Source: Apostichopus japonicus (lineage: Eukaryota > Echinodermata > Holothuroidea > Aspidochirotida > Stichopodidae). Taken from it: 64,000 nt of DNA. Below are positions 37,854 through 51,504 of the stretch, in pieces. Every line of letters starts with the position of its first letter. Position 1 is the stretch's first letter. Below the pieces are notes generated by a model. The model ran no database searches. It saw nothing but the letters and a program-made list of their open reading frames with translations, and was not told the origin of the DNA. The stretch is taken from positions 27,975,554-28,039,553 of the forward strand of contig NC_092562.1 in the NCBI RefSeq assembly GCF_037975245.1, given 5' to 3'. Made by a program: the position numbers and the translations under genes.

Positions 37854-39322
37854 GACTTGGCTAAGACTAGCTACAGAACTACATCACATTCCGTGCTGCT
37901 AGCTAGCCCGCCGCAGTGTGTTCAGAGAAAATGAGAAAACGTTGAAACCCATTAAGGGCATTTGCTATCAACCGATTGGGTTCGATTACATTGGATCAAC
38001 ATGTTCCAGCGATACCATGGAGCTGACCTACATAGGACTGCACCATGGTGTTGCTGGACCTTTTTCTTATATTAGAAATGTTGGAAGGGGGGAGGGGGTT
38101 GCCAGACACACATAATCCAACACCCTCCAAATATTTTGTTAGTGAGTCAGGGCAGGGGTAGCCACTTGTCTCTGTATGAATGGGGATTATCTACATATCA
38201 TATGTTTATTTTGCACCCCGAGTCCTCAAAACTACTGGTTCAACAATTTTTTGCAACATTCAACTTTTTTTCCTCCAAAATGTGAGCTTTGTTGGATATT
38301 ACGAAGTATGCATTTTGGAAGTTAAGAACAGATCTACATGTCATGGTCAATGCAGGACAGTTTCAATGTAGCCTCATAATCAGAGTCAGTAATGTACATT
38401 ATGAAAATGAGAGGTGGGAAATGAGGGAATCTGTTGTGCAAAGCTTTTTAATCCTCCCCCACTGCAGTGCAATCTCCTATAACTTATACACACCTAAGGA
38501 TTGTGTGATAAACCAACCAAACAGAGGAAGCAAAACAAGGTCTGAATCCAAATGATTCTCTTTATTCATATCATGATATATGAATATTGAAGGATACTAT
38601 CGAAAAAATATATATAATTTCGGATGATGAAAGATGGTCATATTCTGAAATCATCAATAAGTGAGAGTTCATCGAGGAAAGGTGTAGCAGGTTCCCATGT
38701 ATTAGGTGCACCAGGGTGAAGCTGTTCATGTCTGTGGCTCTCAATATGGTCCAAAAAAAATGTCTGAGAGTCAAATGCCACAATACTTGCATACAACTTC
38801 TCTTCAGTGCCAACCAGAGCACAATGTTAATAGAAATAACATGCAGATCCAGTGACTCCATTCAGTTTCATGGTTGAACAACTCTAAACAAACAATCTTA
38901 CACGGAGGGAGTCCTAACCAAAATAAATACTGGTTGAGGACACAACAATATATTTAGAAATATTAATCCTTATCAGTGAAAGATGTGGTCACTATAATAC
39001 CTAAGGATGGGGAAATAAGAGCCAAGTAGGGGAGGGGAGAGAAGTAGGAGGAGGTTTTGGTAACTTCCAGATTAATCAACTTAAATCTTTCAAATTCAGT
39101 AAAGAGAATATGCACTGAGAATATTGTGCCTTCCATTTTACCTGCCCCACCCCCCCCCTCCATCCCTTCTCCATGTCTTCCCAGATTATTGAGTGTTCAC
39201 TGCATGTTTATAATGTTGCATCCTTTAATCTCTACAATGAAGTTGAATGCTTCAAACGACATCAAGAAATGATTTCCTTACTATTCGCATCAGCGACACT
39301 ATCTATCCCTTCAAGTCATACA
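37854..39322. other. Intergenic, nothing recognised
   Basis: Spacer between a MITE and the 3' exon of zinc-finger gene 2. It has pyrimidine-rich and poly-C stretches but no supported exon or repeat. Confidence 0.45.
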
Positions 39323-42300
39323 TTAGGCTTGCTCAGAAGAGGCTGCGTCGTAACTGAAGGTAATAACTTGTACTGGAGATTCTGACTGAACCGTGTCATT
39401 CTCTGGCAGGGTCTCATCAGTGACCTGCTTCTCTTGAGGGTTTGGCTTCCTCCATTTCATCACGGGTCTGAGAAGGAAGCAAACAACACACCAAAAACTA
39501 CAGCATTGAATGAAGTTAAAATGAGTGAAGACTTTTAGTATCAGTATTAACACAGTTATCTGGTAATGCATGGAGCCAAACCAACACAAAAGATTTAAAG
39601 TAGTTATTAGCAGAATTTAGCACAACCTTGCTTGTAGACATTTTTCTTCTGGGGAAGGGCCCCCCCCCTCCATATGGGATTTGGATTTAATGACACTATA
39701 TGGCTACATCTCCTTTGTAAAAACCTGCATTTTCCCATCCAGGGGTCTGATGTCACAGTAAATTATGTCATCATGGCAACTGATTTGTTTTTATAATATA
39801 CTTACACCCCAGGATGGTGTTTTCTCATATGTTGCATGTATGTTGGTCTGTCCCTCCATGCCTTCTGACAGAGGTCGCACTGATACGGACGTTCACCGGT
39901 GTGGAGTCTCTCGTGGTTGTTTCTGGCTCCGTGTCGTGAGAAAGTCTGTTCACAGTAGCGACACGGTATCGGCTTCTCCTTTGTGTGTTTCCTCACATGG
40001 ACCACCAGAGCGGACTTGGAGTGGAATTTTGCCGGGCAGTGTTGGCAGGCATGGGGTTTACTCTGCTGATGGAGTTTAGCATGTTGGTACCTGTAACTAT
40101 ACATGAAAGTCTTCAGGCAGATCTTGCAAGTCCACGATTTGTGATCGTGCGATAAGAGGTGGTTTCTCATCGACTGTTCGCGGAGTGTCTTTCCGCAGAG
40201 ATCGCAGTCTACTAAGACATGTGCGTCTTCATCTCGATCCTTCACGTGACTCGGGTCAATCGTCTTATCGACGTGGGTCATTTCGTGCCTCATTCTGTCC
40301 GTCTGTCTGGTGTACTCCTTCTCACAGTACCCGCATTTAAAGACAAGCTTCCCCAGTTTGGAAATGACGTCAGTATGAACTTTCTCGTGTTTCAATCTGT
40401 CCTTGTTACTATTGAACGTAATCAGGCAGAAGCTGCACTTGTAAGTCAACTCTGTGTGCCTCAACTCATGAATCTTTAAGCTTGACAAATTGCTCAGCTG
40501 TTTGCCACAATGGGAACACTTGAATGTAGTCGGTCTGATGCCGTGCTCCGTCTCTAAATGTTCCGAGATGCTATTGCCGTCCATTTTCAGACCGCACTTT
40601 TTGCAAAGGACAAACTTACACATATCCCCGAGTCTATCAGATTTCTTGGACGTTGGCTTTCTGATACGAGGAGACTGTTGGTATCCTGAATGAGTCTTCA
40701 TGTGGGCTTTCAGCTGGTAGGCCTGCCTGAAACATCTATCGCACTGTCGGCAATGGAATTTTGGATCTGAATGGACTCGTTTATGCCGGTTCAGATTTTC
40801 GCACCGGAAGAACTTTTGGCCGCAGATTTCACAGACATAGTTTCTCTCACGTTTTCCTTTGTAGTGACAAGTTGTCATATGTTTTCTGATTGTCAAAGTG
40901 CTGGAGATCGCTCCGCAGATTTCACAGATCGCCCTCTCCACATGTCTACTCTTCGGTTTCTCGTGCAGTTTCTTCAAGTAATGTTTATTCTGCTGTTCCT
41001 CGTAAGTCATCTGGTCTCCCTGGTGAATCGGCGTCACGGGTGCTTCCCCTAGTTCATGACTGGTCACCTGGTTGCTCTCGTCTTCTGGAATCTCACCATC
41101 CATTATTCCCTTTAAGACACGGAAAAGACTGTCCACATTGGATAATTCCTTATCGTCGCTCACAACCACCACGGTATCACTACATATACCTCCATTATTA
41201 ACTATGTTGGTGTGAACTTTATCGGAGGGCCCGGTTCCAATCTTGTCAGGCTCCCTGATCTTGTCCCCAACATCACTGGAGAGTCTTTTGCCGCTGTCTG
41301 TAGCATCATTGTTACGGTCTGTTCCGTTGTCAACAAATTCCTTTTCGAAATCACACGGAACACTGTCTGTTAAGTCTTCATGAACGGAAGAACAAGATTC
41401 TTTTTCAATAAACATTTTTACTTTTGAATCAGTTTGGGATAATGTTTCACAATTATTTTGACTCTTGATCTCAGTTCTGTGCTGCGCATCCCCCTCCCCA
41501 TCAACGTCGCCCACTTCTACCACTCTCCTGGTGTCACTAAGAGGTATACCCTCATTTCCTGCAATTGTCTCAGTACAAAATTCACCCTTTTCTTGGCTCT
41601 GTTTAAATATCTCATCTCTCTTATCGCAATTCATTTCAATGTCCCTTCCTTTAACATGGTCGGGTCCAGTTCGTACCTTTGTAATAGATTCAATGTCCCC
41701 TTGTTCGCTCTTCCCACGTTGAAATCTACCGAAGGCCTCTGTTTCTGGAATACTTTCACCACGGACCCCACTAGAGATACTAAGAATCTCTGCTTGCTCT
41801 AATGCTCTACACAGTTTCATTGCCCTCTCTTTACCGAGGTTACTCGTGTCTTTAATATCCAACTTGTCTCTATTTGGATTTCTGTTCTTCTTGCTGGTTA
41901 CATCCGTCTCATGCACCAAGGACCAATTCTGGCACCCACATGTTACGAGACAGCCCTCCGCAGAATCGCTCTCGGCATTCCACCAAGTAAAAAGGATTGG
42001 CGCTGTCTCCTGTAGTACTTTCACTTGAATACTAAGGTCACCCTAGGAAACATATGAAAAGAAGAAACTGGGGTAAAATTAATCTATTCATGAAACAAAA
42101 TACAGAACACACAAAACAAGCATTGGGGTTTCAAGACCCTGGAATATGTTGATGTTAAGGGAAAGGTGTTTGTTTTTTCCTTGAACTATAAAATCAAATA
42201 TGGAAAACCATGAATAAGTGAACTTTTAGACTAATCCTCAAAACCTCATTCCTTACAAATCATTCAAACTGTACATAAAACCTGGGAAACAAGTAAATCT

Positions 42301-42481
42301 GCAGAGATTTGAATCACAACCTAGTGCTTATTTCCACTAACACACACAATTTTGTAAGACTAAAACAAACCAGTCATCAAACAACAAACTAACTGTTACA
42401 TTCAACAAAATGGCTATCAACTTAATACAGTATTGCTATGGTGATTTATCACCTATCAGAGAAAAATCCTATACTCACCAT
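39323..42481 (-). CDS. C2H2 zinc-finger protein, paralog 2 (12 fingers), three exons
   Basis: Putative DNA-binding protein of about 794 aa with the same layout as its neighbour at 30.8 kb. The 5' exon (42549-42479) ends in ATG (42481-42479), with an in-frame TAA upstream. The large exon is 42042-39806, and the 3' exon 39467-39323 encodes V-P-V-M-K-W-R-K-P-N-P-Q and a 48-residue tail ending S-S-E-Q-A. The N-terminal block has G-D-L-S-I-Q-V-K-V-L-Q, then I-L-F-T-W-W-N and C-L-V-T-C-G-C. Twelve C2H2 fingers start near residue 374; the last linkers are KEKPI and TGERPY. The final finger is W-R-D-R-P-T-Y-M-Q-H-M-R-K-H-H. The acidic linker is poorly conserved except for A-L-E-Q-A-E-I and S-L-F-R-V-L-K-G. 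A perfect 280-bp tandem duplication lies about 0.5-1 kb upstream, possibly in the promoter. Confidence 0.9.
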
Positions 42482-43035
42482 ACTGGTTGTAGTGGGAGAC
42501 AAGCTGAAAATTGGAGCGTGATCCCTCTGGGATTACTTGACATACAGAACTGCAAGAGAAATGTTCAAATAAAGGCTTAAAAGTTAATATCTGGGCAATA
42601 AAACATTAACTTGAACAGATAGTAAGAATTCACTTATTGGAACCTCAGTTTTCTGGACAGCTCTGAAAACAGAAGGAATTGATTCAAATTGACATTGTAT
42701 ATTTCATTCATGATGGAGAAGTTTGATGCCTCTCCAATTATTATTTCTCAATTCCAAAACTAAAGTACAGTATTAAAAGGAATATGTACTACATTCTTTG
42801 CAACAACATTTCAAAGGGATAAACACGACCAACTGATACACTTCCATTATTATTGAAATCCACTTCCCTTGATAGTCCACATATCCAAAATGAATTAATG
42901 TGAATGAGTTGAATAGGAGAGCAATGCAAGGCTTCCAAATAAATGGTCTCTGTTCTGATGTTGATAGGGCACATGGGCCAAATGACAATATTCATAATAG
43001 GCCTACATGTCTTTACTGTGGATCCTTTCTGAGAA

Positions 43036-43600
43036 AACAGGAAAGCCTCTCCACAACTGATGCTTACAAGTTACATTAGGCCATTCAGTACCTTCAGTGT
43101 GATAATCTCATTCAGTATAAATATTTCCATACATCGCCTTAGGACACAAACCTGTGTTCAGTGTCCTCGTAACGAAGGTTATAAAAACAAAGGTATAACA
43201 TAACATAAAATTGGGCAGTCACTCTCTTTACATCATCAATTTGCCGTAGTGTAGGCTAGTACTAGTATTAGTAATAATACTACCTAACTTAGGCCTAGGC
43301 TATGTATGAATGTGTAACAGGAAAGCCTCTCCACAACTGATGCTTACAAGTTACATTAGGCCATTCAGTACCTTCAGTGTGATAATCTCATTCAGTATAA
43401 ATATTTCCATACATCGCCTTAGGACACAAACCTGTGTTCAGTGTCCTCGTAACGAAGGTTATAAAAACAAAGGTATAACATAACATAAAATTGGGCAGTC
43501 ACTCTCTTTACATCATCAATTTGCCGTAGTGTAGGCTAGTACTAGTATTAGTAATAATACTACCTAACTTAGGCCTAGGCTATGTATGAATGTGTAACTA
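43036..43600 (+). repeat. Perfect 280-bp tandem duplication
   Basis: 43041-43320 is repeated at 43321-43600; identity is complete up to the last two bases. Lies about 0.5 kb upstream of the 5' exon of zinc-finger gene 2, so it could include its promoter or first exon. Confidence 0.97.
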
Positions 43601-44510
43601 GGCTATAAGAAGTAGGGTGTTTGTTGTCATATCTCACAGTGTGCGGAGATGAATAAAATACTGCAAAATGATGAAGATGAAGTTTTAGTGACTGATAGAT
43701 GATGAAAGGGAGTTGCTACTAAAATGAAAGACTACAGTCCCGTTGGAAAATGTTCTGTAGTGCAACCGCTACCTGTCTGTAGTTGTTATGAGGTAGTTTG
43801 GTTTACTGTGTGCAGTTGTTTTTGTAGCAGTGAGCCCTCTATTTTCCTAGAAGAGGGTGCTATAGCGCTTACACGGGTTAAATCTCTTCAAAAATAACTT
43901 TAATTGCGAGATCTGTGTAGTGCGTTAGTATCATAGACATTAAATCAAACTGCTCCCATTGCCTTTGTGTTAGCTCCGTGAGGGGTTGCAAATGTCCAAA
44001 GCCTCTCCCAAACCCACCACGGTACGGTTCTAATACTTCATGAAGCCTAGGGGGTACATAGGAAATTCGGGCCAGGCCCTAGTTTTGGTCAAATCCCTCT
44101 TTTCCATGACGCAAGGGGCCCGGAACACATACCAGAAATGCTAATTCTGTTTGTTAAATACTTCATTATTCTTCTGTTTATTTTTTTTTTTTATTTTTCG
44201 AATTTTTCATCTCTATCCTTTCAGTCTATCTGTAATGCACTACATTCTTATTATTGTTCCTTTTCATCTTTTTTCTTGTCTGTTTGTCTATTGTTTCATC
44301 GTCGTATGTTTATCCCAAATGGCCACCCATACTGTACACTTCAAATGCGGAACAAAGCTACCTAATCGATAGCAGACTTGGTAGTCTCAAGAAAAGATAT
44401 ATACATACACACATATACACATACACACATATACACACATACATATACACAGAGTCTATGTACATATTGAAATTGCAGTGAGTTGGAAAATCCAGAACAG
44501 TGAAAAAACT

Positions 44511-44583
44511 TCCAGCCCCCGGGGTTCGAACCCGGGCCTGCCGCTTTATATGCGGACACCCTAAACACTAGGCTATGGACGCT
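44511..44583 (-). repeat. tRNA-derived SINE head or pseudo-tRNA
   Basis: The minus strand has TAGCCTAGTGTTTAGGG (A-box-like) and CGGGTTCGAACCCCGG (a perfect T arm with B box), but the acceptor arms pair over only about four bases. A CATATACACA tail adjoins on the 3' side, as in SINEs. Confidence 0.6.
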
Positions 44584-44688
44584 GATTGTATGTCCAGAGG
44601 TTTGAAACCGGTAAGGAAGGTCGTATTTCCACCGTAAGCGTTAGTCACCTGTATCGAACAATACTAGTTCTGCTTTGGTAATATGGTG

Positions 44689-44780
44689 ACTATATATATA
44701 TATATAGGCTATATATATATATAGGCTATATATAAAGGCTATATATATATATAGATATATATATATATATATATATATTT
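44689..44780. repeat. TA-rich microsatellite with TATATAGGC units
   Basis: TATATA runs interrupted by three TAGGC pieces. Confidence 0.9.
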
Positions 44781-45178
44781 ATTTATTATATATACCCATT
44801 TACAGTTTATTCTCGTGTCTCAAAATGTTGTACCCAGTGTCATGAAAAACTATGTCACAACACGAAGTGGCTACATCCTCTTGGTCAACAGAAATATTTA
44901 CAAAAAGGATCACTCAAATTGGAAGATTAAAGAACAATTCACATTTATTTGCAGAAATGTTTAGCAAACCTTAGACTTTTCCTGAATGGGAGATAACACG
45001 TATGTATTGTACGTTCTAGAAAGAAATGCGTGTTGTACTGTAGGGGCCCTAGATCTTTTACGCCCGCGACCCAGACAGTAAACTTTTCATGAGAAACGCG
45101 AGCCACATTAACGGACATTTACTATTAATGAGTATGTAATAGATGGTTCCTTGGTGGAAATTCCATGATACATTTTGG

Positions 45179-45179
<1 letters not shown>

Positions 45180-45271
<92 letters not shown>
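45180..45271. repeat. (TA)n microsatellite
   Basis: About 45 uninterrupted TA dinucleotides; it generates the Tyr-Ile repeat frames on the minus strand. Confidence 0.98.
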
Positions 45272-45273
<2 letters not shown>

Positions 45274-45335
45274 GTAGGTACCTTCAATATTTGCTCTGCG
45301 ACAGCACACGTCACATTCTTAGATATCATGGATCA

Positions 45336-45992
45336 AGGGTGTTACTAAAACGAATGACAATTGCGTTACACATAACGAATGACAATATGTTGTACACACT
45401 AAAAATTGCGTTGACTAAAACGAATGACAGTAATGACAGCACAGACATTTGCTTCAACTGGATATCACAGTTCAGACTTCGTGAGTATCTAGATCTAGTA
45501 AAGTATGGACAAGATAAATACGCACCTTATAGTAAGCGAAATTGAAAGTCTGATTTTAAAAAGTAAATTTAACGTCATTTTTCCGAAATTAATTGTTAGA
45601 AACTAACAATACTTTAATCTTGAAACGGCTTCAGTTATCTTTCTACATAAATCTACAAAGGTAAAAAGCACAGCACTCAAGCGCATTCTCACACAAAAAC
45701 TTTCCCTGTGGTTTCTATCCGTAAATTACACCAAAACCCTGCAACCACGTAACATGCGATTTTCCTCAAATCATTTTTGCGCAGAAAACCAATAACCCGC
45801 ATTTACTCCACTCAGTAATCATTCCATCTCTTCTCACCACTGTCCTTCGTTGTCATTCGTTGTCATTCGCTGTCATTCGCTGTCATTCGCTGTCATTCGC
45901 TGTCATTCGCTGTCATTCGCAAATTATAATTAACCCTGTACAAAGTCAATTGTCATTCGGTCATTCGCTGTCATTCGTTTTAGTTTGTCCCT
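45336..45992. mobile_element. Foldback element with decamer repeats and 6-bp target duplication
   Basis: The left arm has ACTAAAACGAATGACA and the right arm its complement, TGTCATTCGTTTTAGT. Flanks GGATCA (45330-45335, 45993-45998) are identical. The right half holds about nine TGTCATTCGC decamers; the left has scattered inverse copies. Non-coding. Confidence 0.75.
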
Positions 45993-46725
45993 GGATCAAC
46001 GGCATATTCCGGTTGAATAAATTAGCTGTAATTCCAGTTACAGTAAGAACCTTAATTCTATGTTTATTTAAATTGTTTGAAATCTGACCCACATTCATAA
46101 CGATTGGAGCTGCGCCAACTAGAGACAAGTTGCTATGACCTATCTACCAATTCTAGGTGGTTGAAACATATATGCAAATATCATGATACGGGTTCCACGA
46201 AATCTGTTCAAAGTGAAGTGTCATTGATCACTCACCATGAAAAGAAAACCTTACACCTGTATTTCACTTCCTAGAATTTTAGTTTAATCAGAATCTAGGC
46301 GATTGATTATGCATTATGACATTTCTGGAAATCAAACAAGAATGCATTTTGCTCTACTATGTACTAAAAAACGGCTGAAAGGCAAAACAGAGGAAGATCA
46401 CATAAAATAGATGACGTCACTGTGTACATATTATTGTTTGGGAAATGGAAGAGTAAGTTATTCAGTTAAGTCGAGTGTTTGATCAAGTCAATGTTCTATT
46501 CAGCAAATTCTTGCGAAGTTTACCGCGACGAGAGTTTCAATGTGTACTTTGTTAAACGAGTCTATTGTATATATGTAAGTCACTTTGATAAGGTGGTCTT
46601 GGTCAAGCGTCCTGATTACTCACTTGTCGCTAAATACTGGCACTAACGGTAAACAATAACGTCGTCCTGCTGGCTCTCTTTCACTTAGCTTTCACATACA
46701 CTCAACGATTCCAGTACCCCTTGAC

Positions 46726-47332
46726 TACGGAAGCATAGAAAGAACATGGGCATGATGAAAGAGAAACAAACTCGTCAAAATGACAGAATTCAGAAAAATT
46801 ACGTTTTGCCGAGTTTAACAACTCGTCAAAACGACAAAATTATTAAATTTGCCGAGATGCAACAGGTCGTCAAAATGACAAAAATCTGAAAATGGACGTT
46901 TTGCCGAGATACAATAACTCATCAAAATGACAAAAATCTGAAAATTGACGTATTGCCGAGATACAACAAGTCGTCAAAATGACAAAATTCTGAATCTTAA
47001 CGTTTTGCCGAGATACAACAAGTCGTCAAACTGACAAAACTCTGAAAATTGACGTTTTGCCGAGATACAATAACTCATCAAAATAACAAAAATTTTGAAA
47101 ATTAACGTTTTGCCGAGATACAACAAGTCGTCAAAATGACAAAATTTTGAAAATTGACGTTTTGCCGAGATACAACAAGTCGTCAAAATGACAAATATCT
47201 GAATCTTAACGTTTTGCCGAGAAACAACAACTCAAAACGTCAATAAACTCGGCAAAACGTCATTTTTCTGAATATTGTCATTTTGACGAGTTTGTTTCTC
47301 TTTCATCACCATGTCCCTTCTACGCTTCCGTA
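46726..47332. mobile_element. Foldback element: ~88-bp TIRs around a ~52-bp tandem array
   Basis: The left arm starts TACGGAAGC and runs through GAAAGAGAAACAAACTCGTC; the right arm is its complement and ends GCTTCCGTA. Direct repeats CTTGAC flank both sides (46720-46725, 47333-47338). Inside, about nine units containing CGTCAAAATGACAAAA and ACGTTTTGCCGAGATAC repeat every 52-53 bp. Confidence 0.88.
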
Positions 47333-47338
47333 CTTGAC

Positions 47339-50300
47339 CCTTGTATCGATTAAAACTCCTTGGAAAAGTTATGGCGTTCGGAAGCGTATTGCTGCCACAG
47401 GGGCAAAAAATTAAAAAGTTTTCGAATATACAAAAATAACTTTTCGAAATTACGAAAAGATTTGTGCGTGTGTGTGTGTGCGTATTTGGCAGCCTTTTTT
47501 TTTTTACCAGAGGAGCTTAGGCAGCGGTTTAGATGTTTATTAGGGCTTGTAAGAGAAGTAGACTACACATGATTTCAAAGGTTTAGGCCAAATTGTTAAT
47601 GCCCTCGGATGCATAGTTTATACTATAAAATTAGATCTGAAAGGAAGGTAGTGCTTATAAACAGTCTCGAATATTTGTGTGGGTTTGAAAAGGTGGCGTA
47701 CACACGTACGGAAGAGTGGTCTAATTCTCCTCCAACAGAATGCAAAAAAAATCCCTCAAATGAACCATTCCCCTTCCCCGACTGATGGAGTATTGGCCAT
47801 GGTCCCCAACAGTATCCCTTCACTGGAGCTCGCCACAATGGGATAGTATTGCAATACATGACAGTAGAAGACATTGAACCAAGGCTTGACGGCAATCTTA
47901 CGGACTGTTGTTATAGTGGAGGAATATAATGATTCATCTGATTACACACCTGATGTAAGGACTTTATCAAGTTTAAGGGATATCTGTTATAGCTGAACTT
48001 AATGGCTTAAAAATTGCTCGAAATTGTATGCATCTTTAGGTCAAAATCATGCACATCGCTCATATCCATTTTGTATGGCGGTGTTTTTTTTTTTTCTCTT
48101 CAAATTTGGTGATAGGCTATTTTGTAAATGAAGTATCCCATCACTTGTCAGTTGTGCTGTAGAAGTTTTTATGGGTTTCTTTCTTTAATATTTAAATCAA
48201 TTAATCCACAGAAGAAAATAACTTTTCTAAAACTGAAAGTTGCATTTTGATGAAATTCCAACTATAAAGAGAACATCGAGAGCAAGGATAAATCAACAAC
48301 AAGAATATAAAATGAAAGGTCAAAGCTTTTTACTAACATATATTATACCATGAGGACACCACACACCACATATACGTATAAACCGCATCCTTTTGCTGGA
48401 AGAATCAAAGGCTTAACAAGTCAAAATTAGTTGGATTCAAATCAATTAACCATATCTCGAATAAAGGAGAAGTTATTTTGACGTAACCTATATGTGATCT
48501 ATACTTTATATTTTATCAATATGGAAACATTAATAAGATGTCAAAATGTTCAGATATCTCTGCAAATACATATAATTTAAGATAGGCAAAACTACTAATT
48601 ATTCATTTAATATAAGTTAAAATTTACAGCAAATTGATAAATTTCATACATCTGTTGACAGATCAACGCGTCATTAAGTAAATCACCAAAAATCCCCCTT
48701 TTTCTTTTTGTTTTTTGTATTTCAACGTTTTGCATGAAACATAGCCTAAGTATTTTAACATTTTTATGAAAAAATCTGAAACGATCTTATGGAATGCTAT
48801 CATTTCGACGATTTGCAACAACAAAAATAAATTGATCGAGTAAGAATGTAATCAATTGAAATTATTATTTCATATATATATTTATTTGCGCTGTGTTTCT
48901 TAAAAGTGACGTAACGTAATAACGGTCGATTCGGGAGATCAAATTCCCAACTGATTGGCATTAGTTACCATGGATGTCCAATCAGAAGAACAGTCCATTA
49001 TTTGGCTGGATTAAAACAGATGTGTGGTCACAAGTCATATGACGTCACTGCAGGGAACGAACCGAACATGGCTTGACAGTAAACCACTTTTTACGATCGA
49101 TAAAGTCCAATTAAGTGTTTGCTGAGCTGATTAAGACCAAGAATCAAGAGTGATAAAGACCCTTCTTAGAATCCTATTGTATCACAAAACAGTTACCCTA
49201 CGTATATAGCTGTGGCTGAATGGAAAATAGTGATATAGTGTCAATGGTGGGCCTAGAATCAAGAATTGCTGCCGCGTGTAATGAAGCCATGGGTCTGTAG
49301 AGTATAATAGAATTGACGGAAACACGTTGTCGATCACGCACTTCAGAAGAACAGACCCACAACGTTTATCCATGTAAGGTATTAGTCCTGTAATTTTAGG
49401 TATTAGTCCTGAACAAGAAAAAAGAAGAAATCGCGGTTTTATTCTGTTCAGGGTTTTGATTATCGCCGATTCAGCATAGCGAGAAATTAAGAGGATTTGT
49501 GGACAAGAGAACATAAACATTGAAATACAAAGGTCAGTATTAACCTAAATTCATGTTTTACACTTGATCAATGCGCTGTAAAATTGCCATAGCTATAAGT
49601 ATATTGATAACTGATTTATTATTTATTTCAAAAGTGTTAGTAATTTGTCAATGTAAATGTGGCATGAAGTGAAAATATTCGTTTTAATGTAATAATTGTC
49701 AGAAGAAAACAAACTACCCTGTTGAATCGCTGACCATGCATAAACTCTATTTATTGAGTTGTCTAAATTCTAATAGACCTAAGTTTTAAAAAAAACTTGA
49801 AATGAATAAATAAAATAAAAATAAATCTAGAAATTACCAATTTCCAACGTAGTTAGAAATTTTCTAAAAATTCAGAAATTGAGAAGTGAGCAATTTCACA
49901 AGTTTATACTCAATGATTTTTGCTTTTTGTTTCTTGAGACGACTGTTTACTTGCCAATTTTAGCAATCTTGCTTGAGCATTTTAGAAATTTTATAGAATA
50001 TTTTAATGTTTTAGCTATAACTTAGGAATCTCTCACTTATTTAAATGAATAGTTCATCAGTTTGTTACATATTGTGTCCATTTAATTATTACTTGGTAAG
50101 TTTATGAATATAATTATTAAAATTGGTACAATATCGTGTTTCGGGAAAGGTCTTAATATTTTGACGGCATTTTAAAGGATGAGTTTATCCAGATTTTCTT
50201 TTAATATTTGATATGTGATGGCCCATTTAGTGCTGTATCTATAGCTGTTGCAGTTTTCAACATAATCAGCTGTTTTCTTTTTGCTAAATTTCTCGAATGT

Positions 50301-51477
50301 TCCTTTGAGGCCAAATGAGTGATGATTTAAGCTAAATGTTAATGTTCATTCATTGTTTTATAAATTATAATAACTTAACCAAAACATGTTTTTTTTTTTA
50401 CAATTTCTATATTAGTAACATAGAGCAATTTGTAAATGACCCTCAACACCATTTGTCCTTGAATTTGTAAACATGTCATTTAAGTCTATACAAGTTAATA
50501 AAGAGTATTTGTGAGGAACTGATCTAATGATCTGTTTATTAGACTAAGCATATAGTCCAGCCTTGAATCTCAGCACTTAAAAGGGTCATAGAACTCAAAC
50601 ATTTAAATTGTAACAGAAATACAACATGGCCTAATATATGCAGTGAGTTTTAACGGTCTTAAAACATATCAAAATTACGTTTGTGCCTAATATCTATCAT
50701 TAAGGTTCTCCTGTGATGTATAAATAGATTAGTGAAGGCTAAGATTTGAAAAGGAACAAGATGGTGTCAATACCAGAATATTGTGAATTGATGAATTTAT
50801 CCATATTAAAATTTCTTGCATTTTTAAACTTAATGAATACACAATCGTTTTACATTGTATCGGCTCCAGTGGTACATGGCGTTGGGTTAGTTTTCGTCAT
50901 GCATGAACAATAAATTTAAACTGACAATTTAAACTAATAATCTAATTTTTTTATGAAAGCATTATTTCAAAGTTATGTTCTGTCCCATGTATGACTACGT
51001 CACGTGCCGGAAAAGGATAACCTGTGAAGAGAAATGAGTCTCCTACATAAATATGTCTCCTCACCGGAGGATGTTGATGAAACAATTCGTAAGACTGTAA
51101 ATTGTCGGGTAGTAAGACTAGGCTATAGTACTAATATTTTTAAATGAGTGATACCGCATATCAGTTATTCAGTTATAATGCTCGGGCATAAAATGGTAAG
51201 TATATAGTAACTGCATACTAATGTGGACACAAAATGTTACCGAATACTTACTCAATTGTGAACTCAACTCGCGGACATCTACCATGACCAAACATGACTT
51301 ACAGAAAATGCAAAAGATGGTATGGGAGGGGCGGAGAGGGGTTCATGGCGAGGAAGAATCCTCCCTTTTCTCTTTATAGGGTAGTGACGGGTAGCTGTTT
51401 TCATACGGTTCTCCCATGTCGAGTTAAAATTGATTATTGACTATTATTACCTAATAAATCATTTTCTTGTATTTCAG
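47339..51477. other. AT-rich non-coding region upstream of the 51.5 kb gene
   Basis: No protein resemblance or repeat boundary could be supported. It ends at the acceptor for the coding exon at 51.5 kb, so any 5' UTR exon and promoter of that gene should lie here. Confidence 0.45.
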
Positions 51478-51504
51478 ATCATTCAGTGTTATATATAACT
51501 CAAC

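Noticed and set aside
44511-44583. Functional tRNA gene on the minus strand
   Set aside because: T arm is perfect but the acceptor stem does not close; looks SINE-derived.
45058-45329. Tyr-Ile repeat frames
   Set aside because: Translation of a (TA)n microsatellite.
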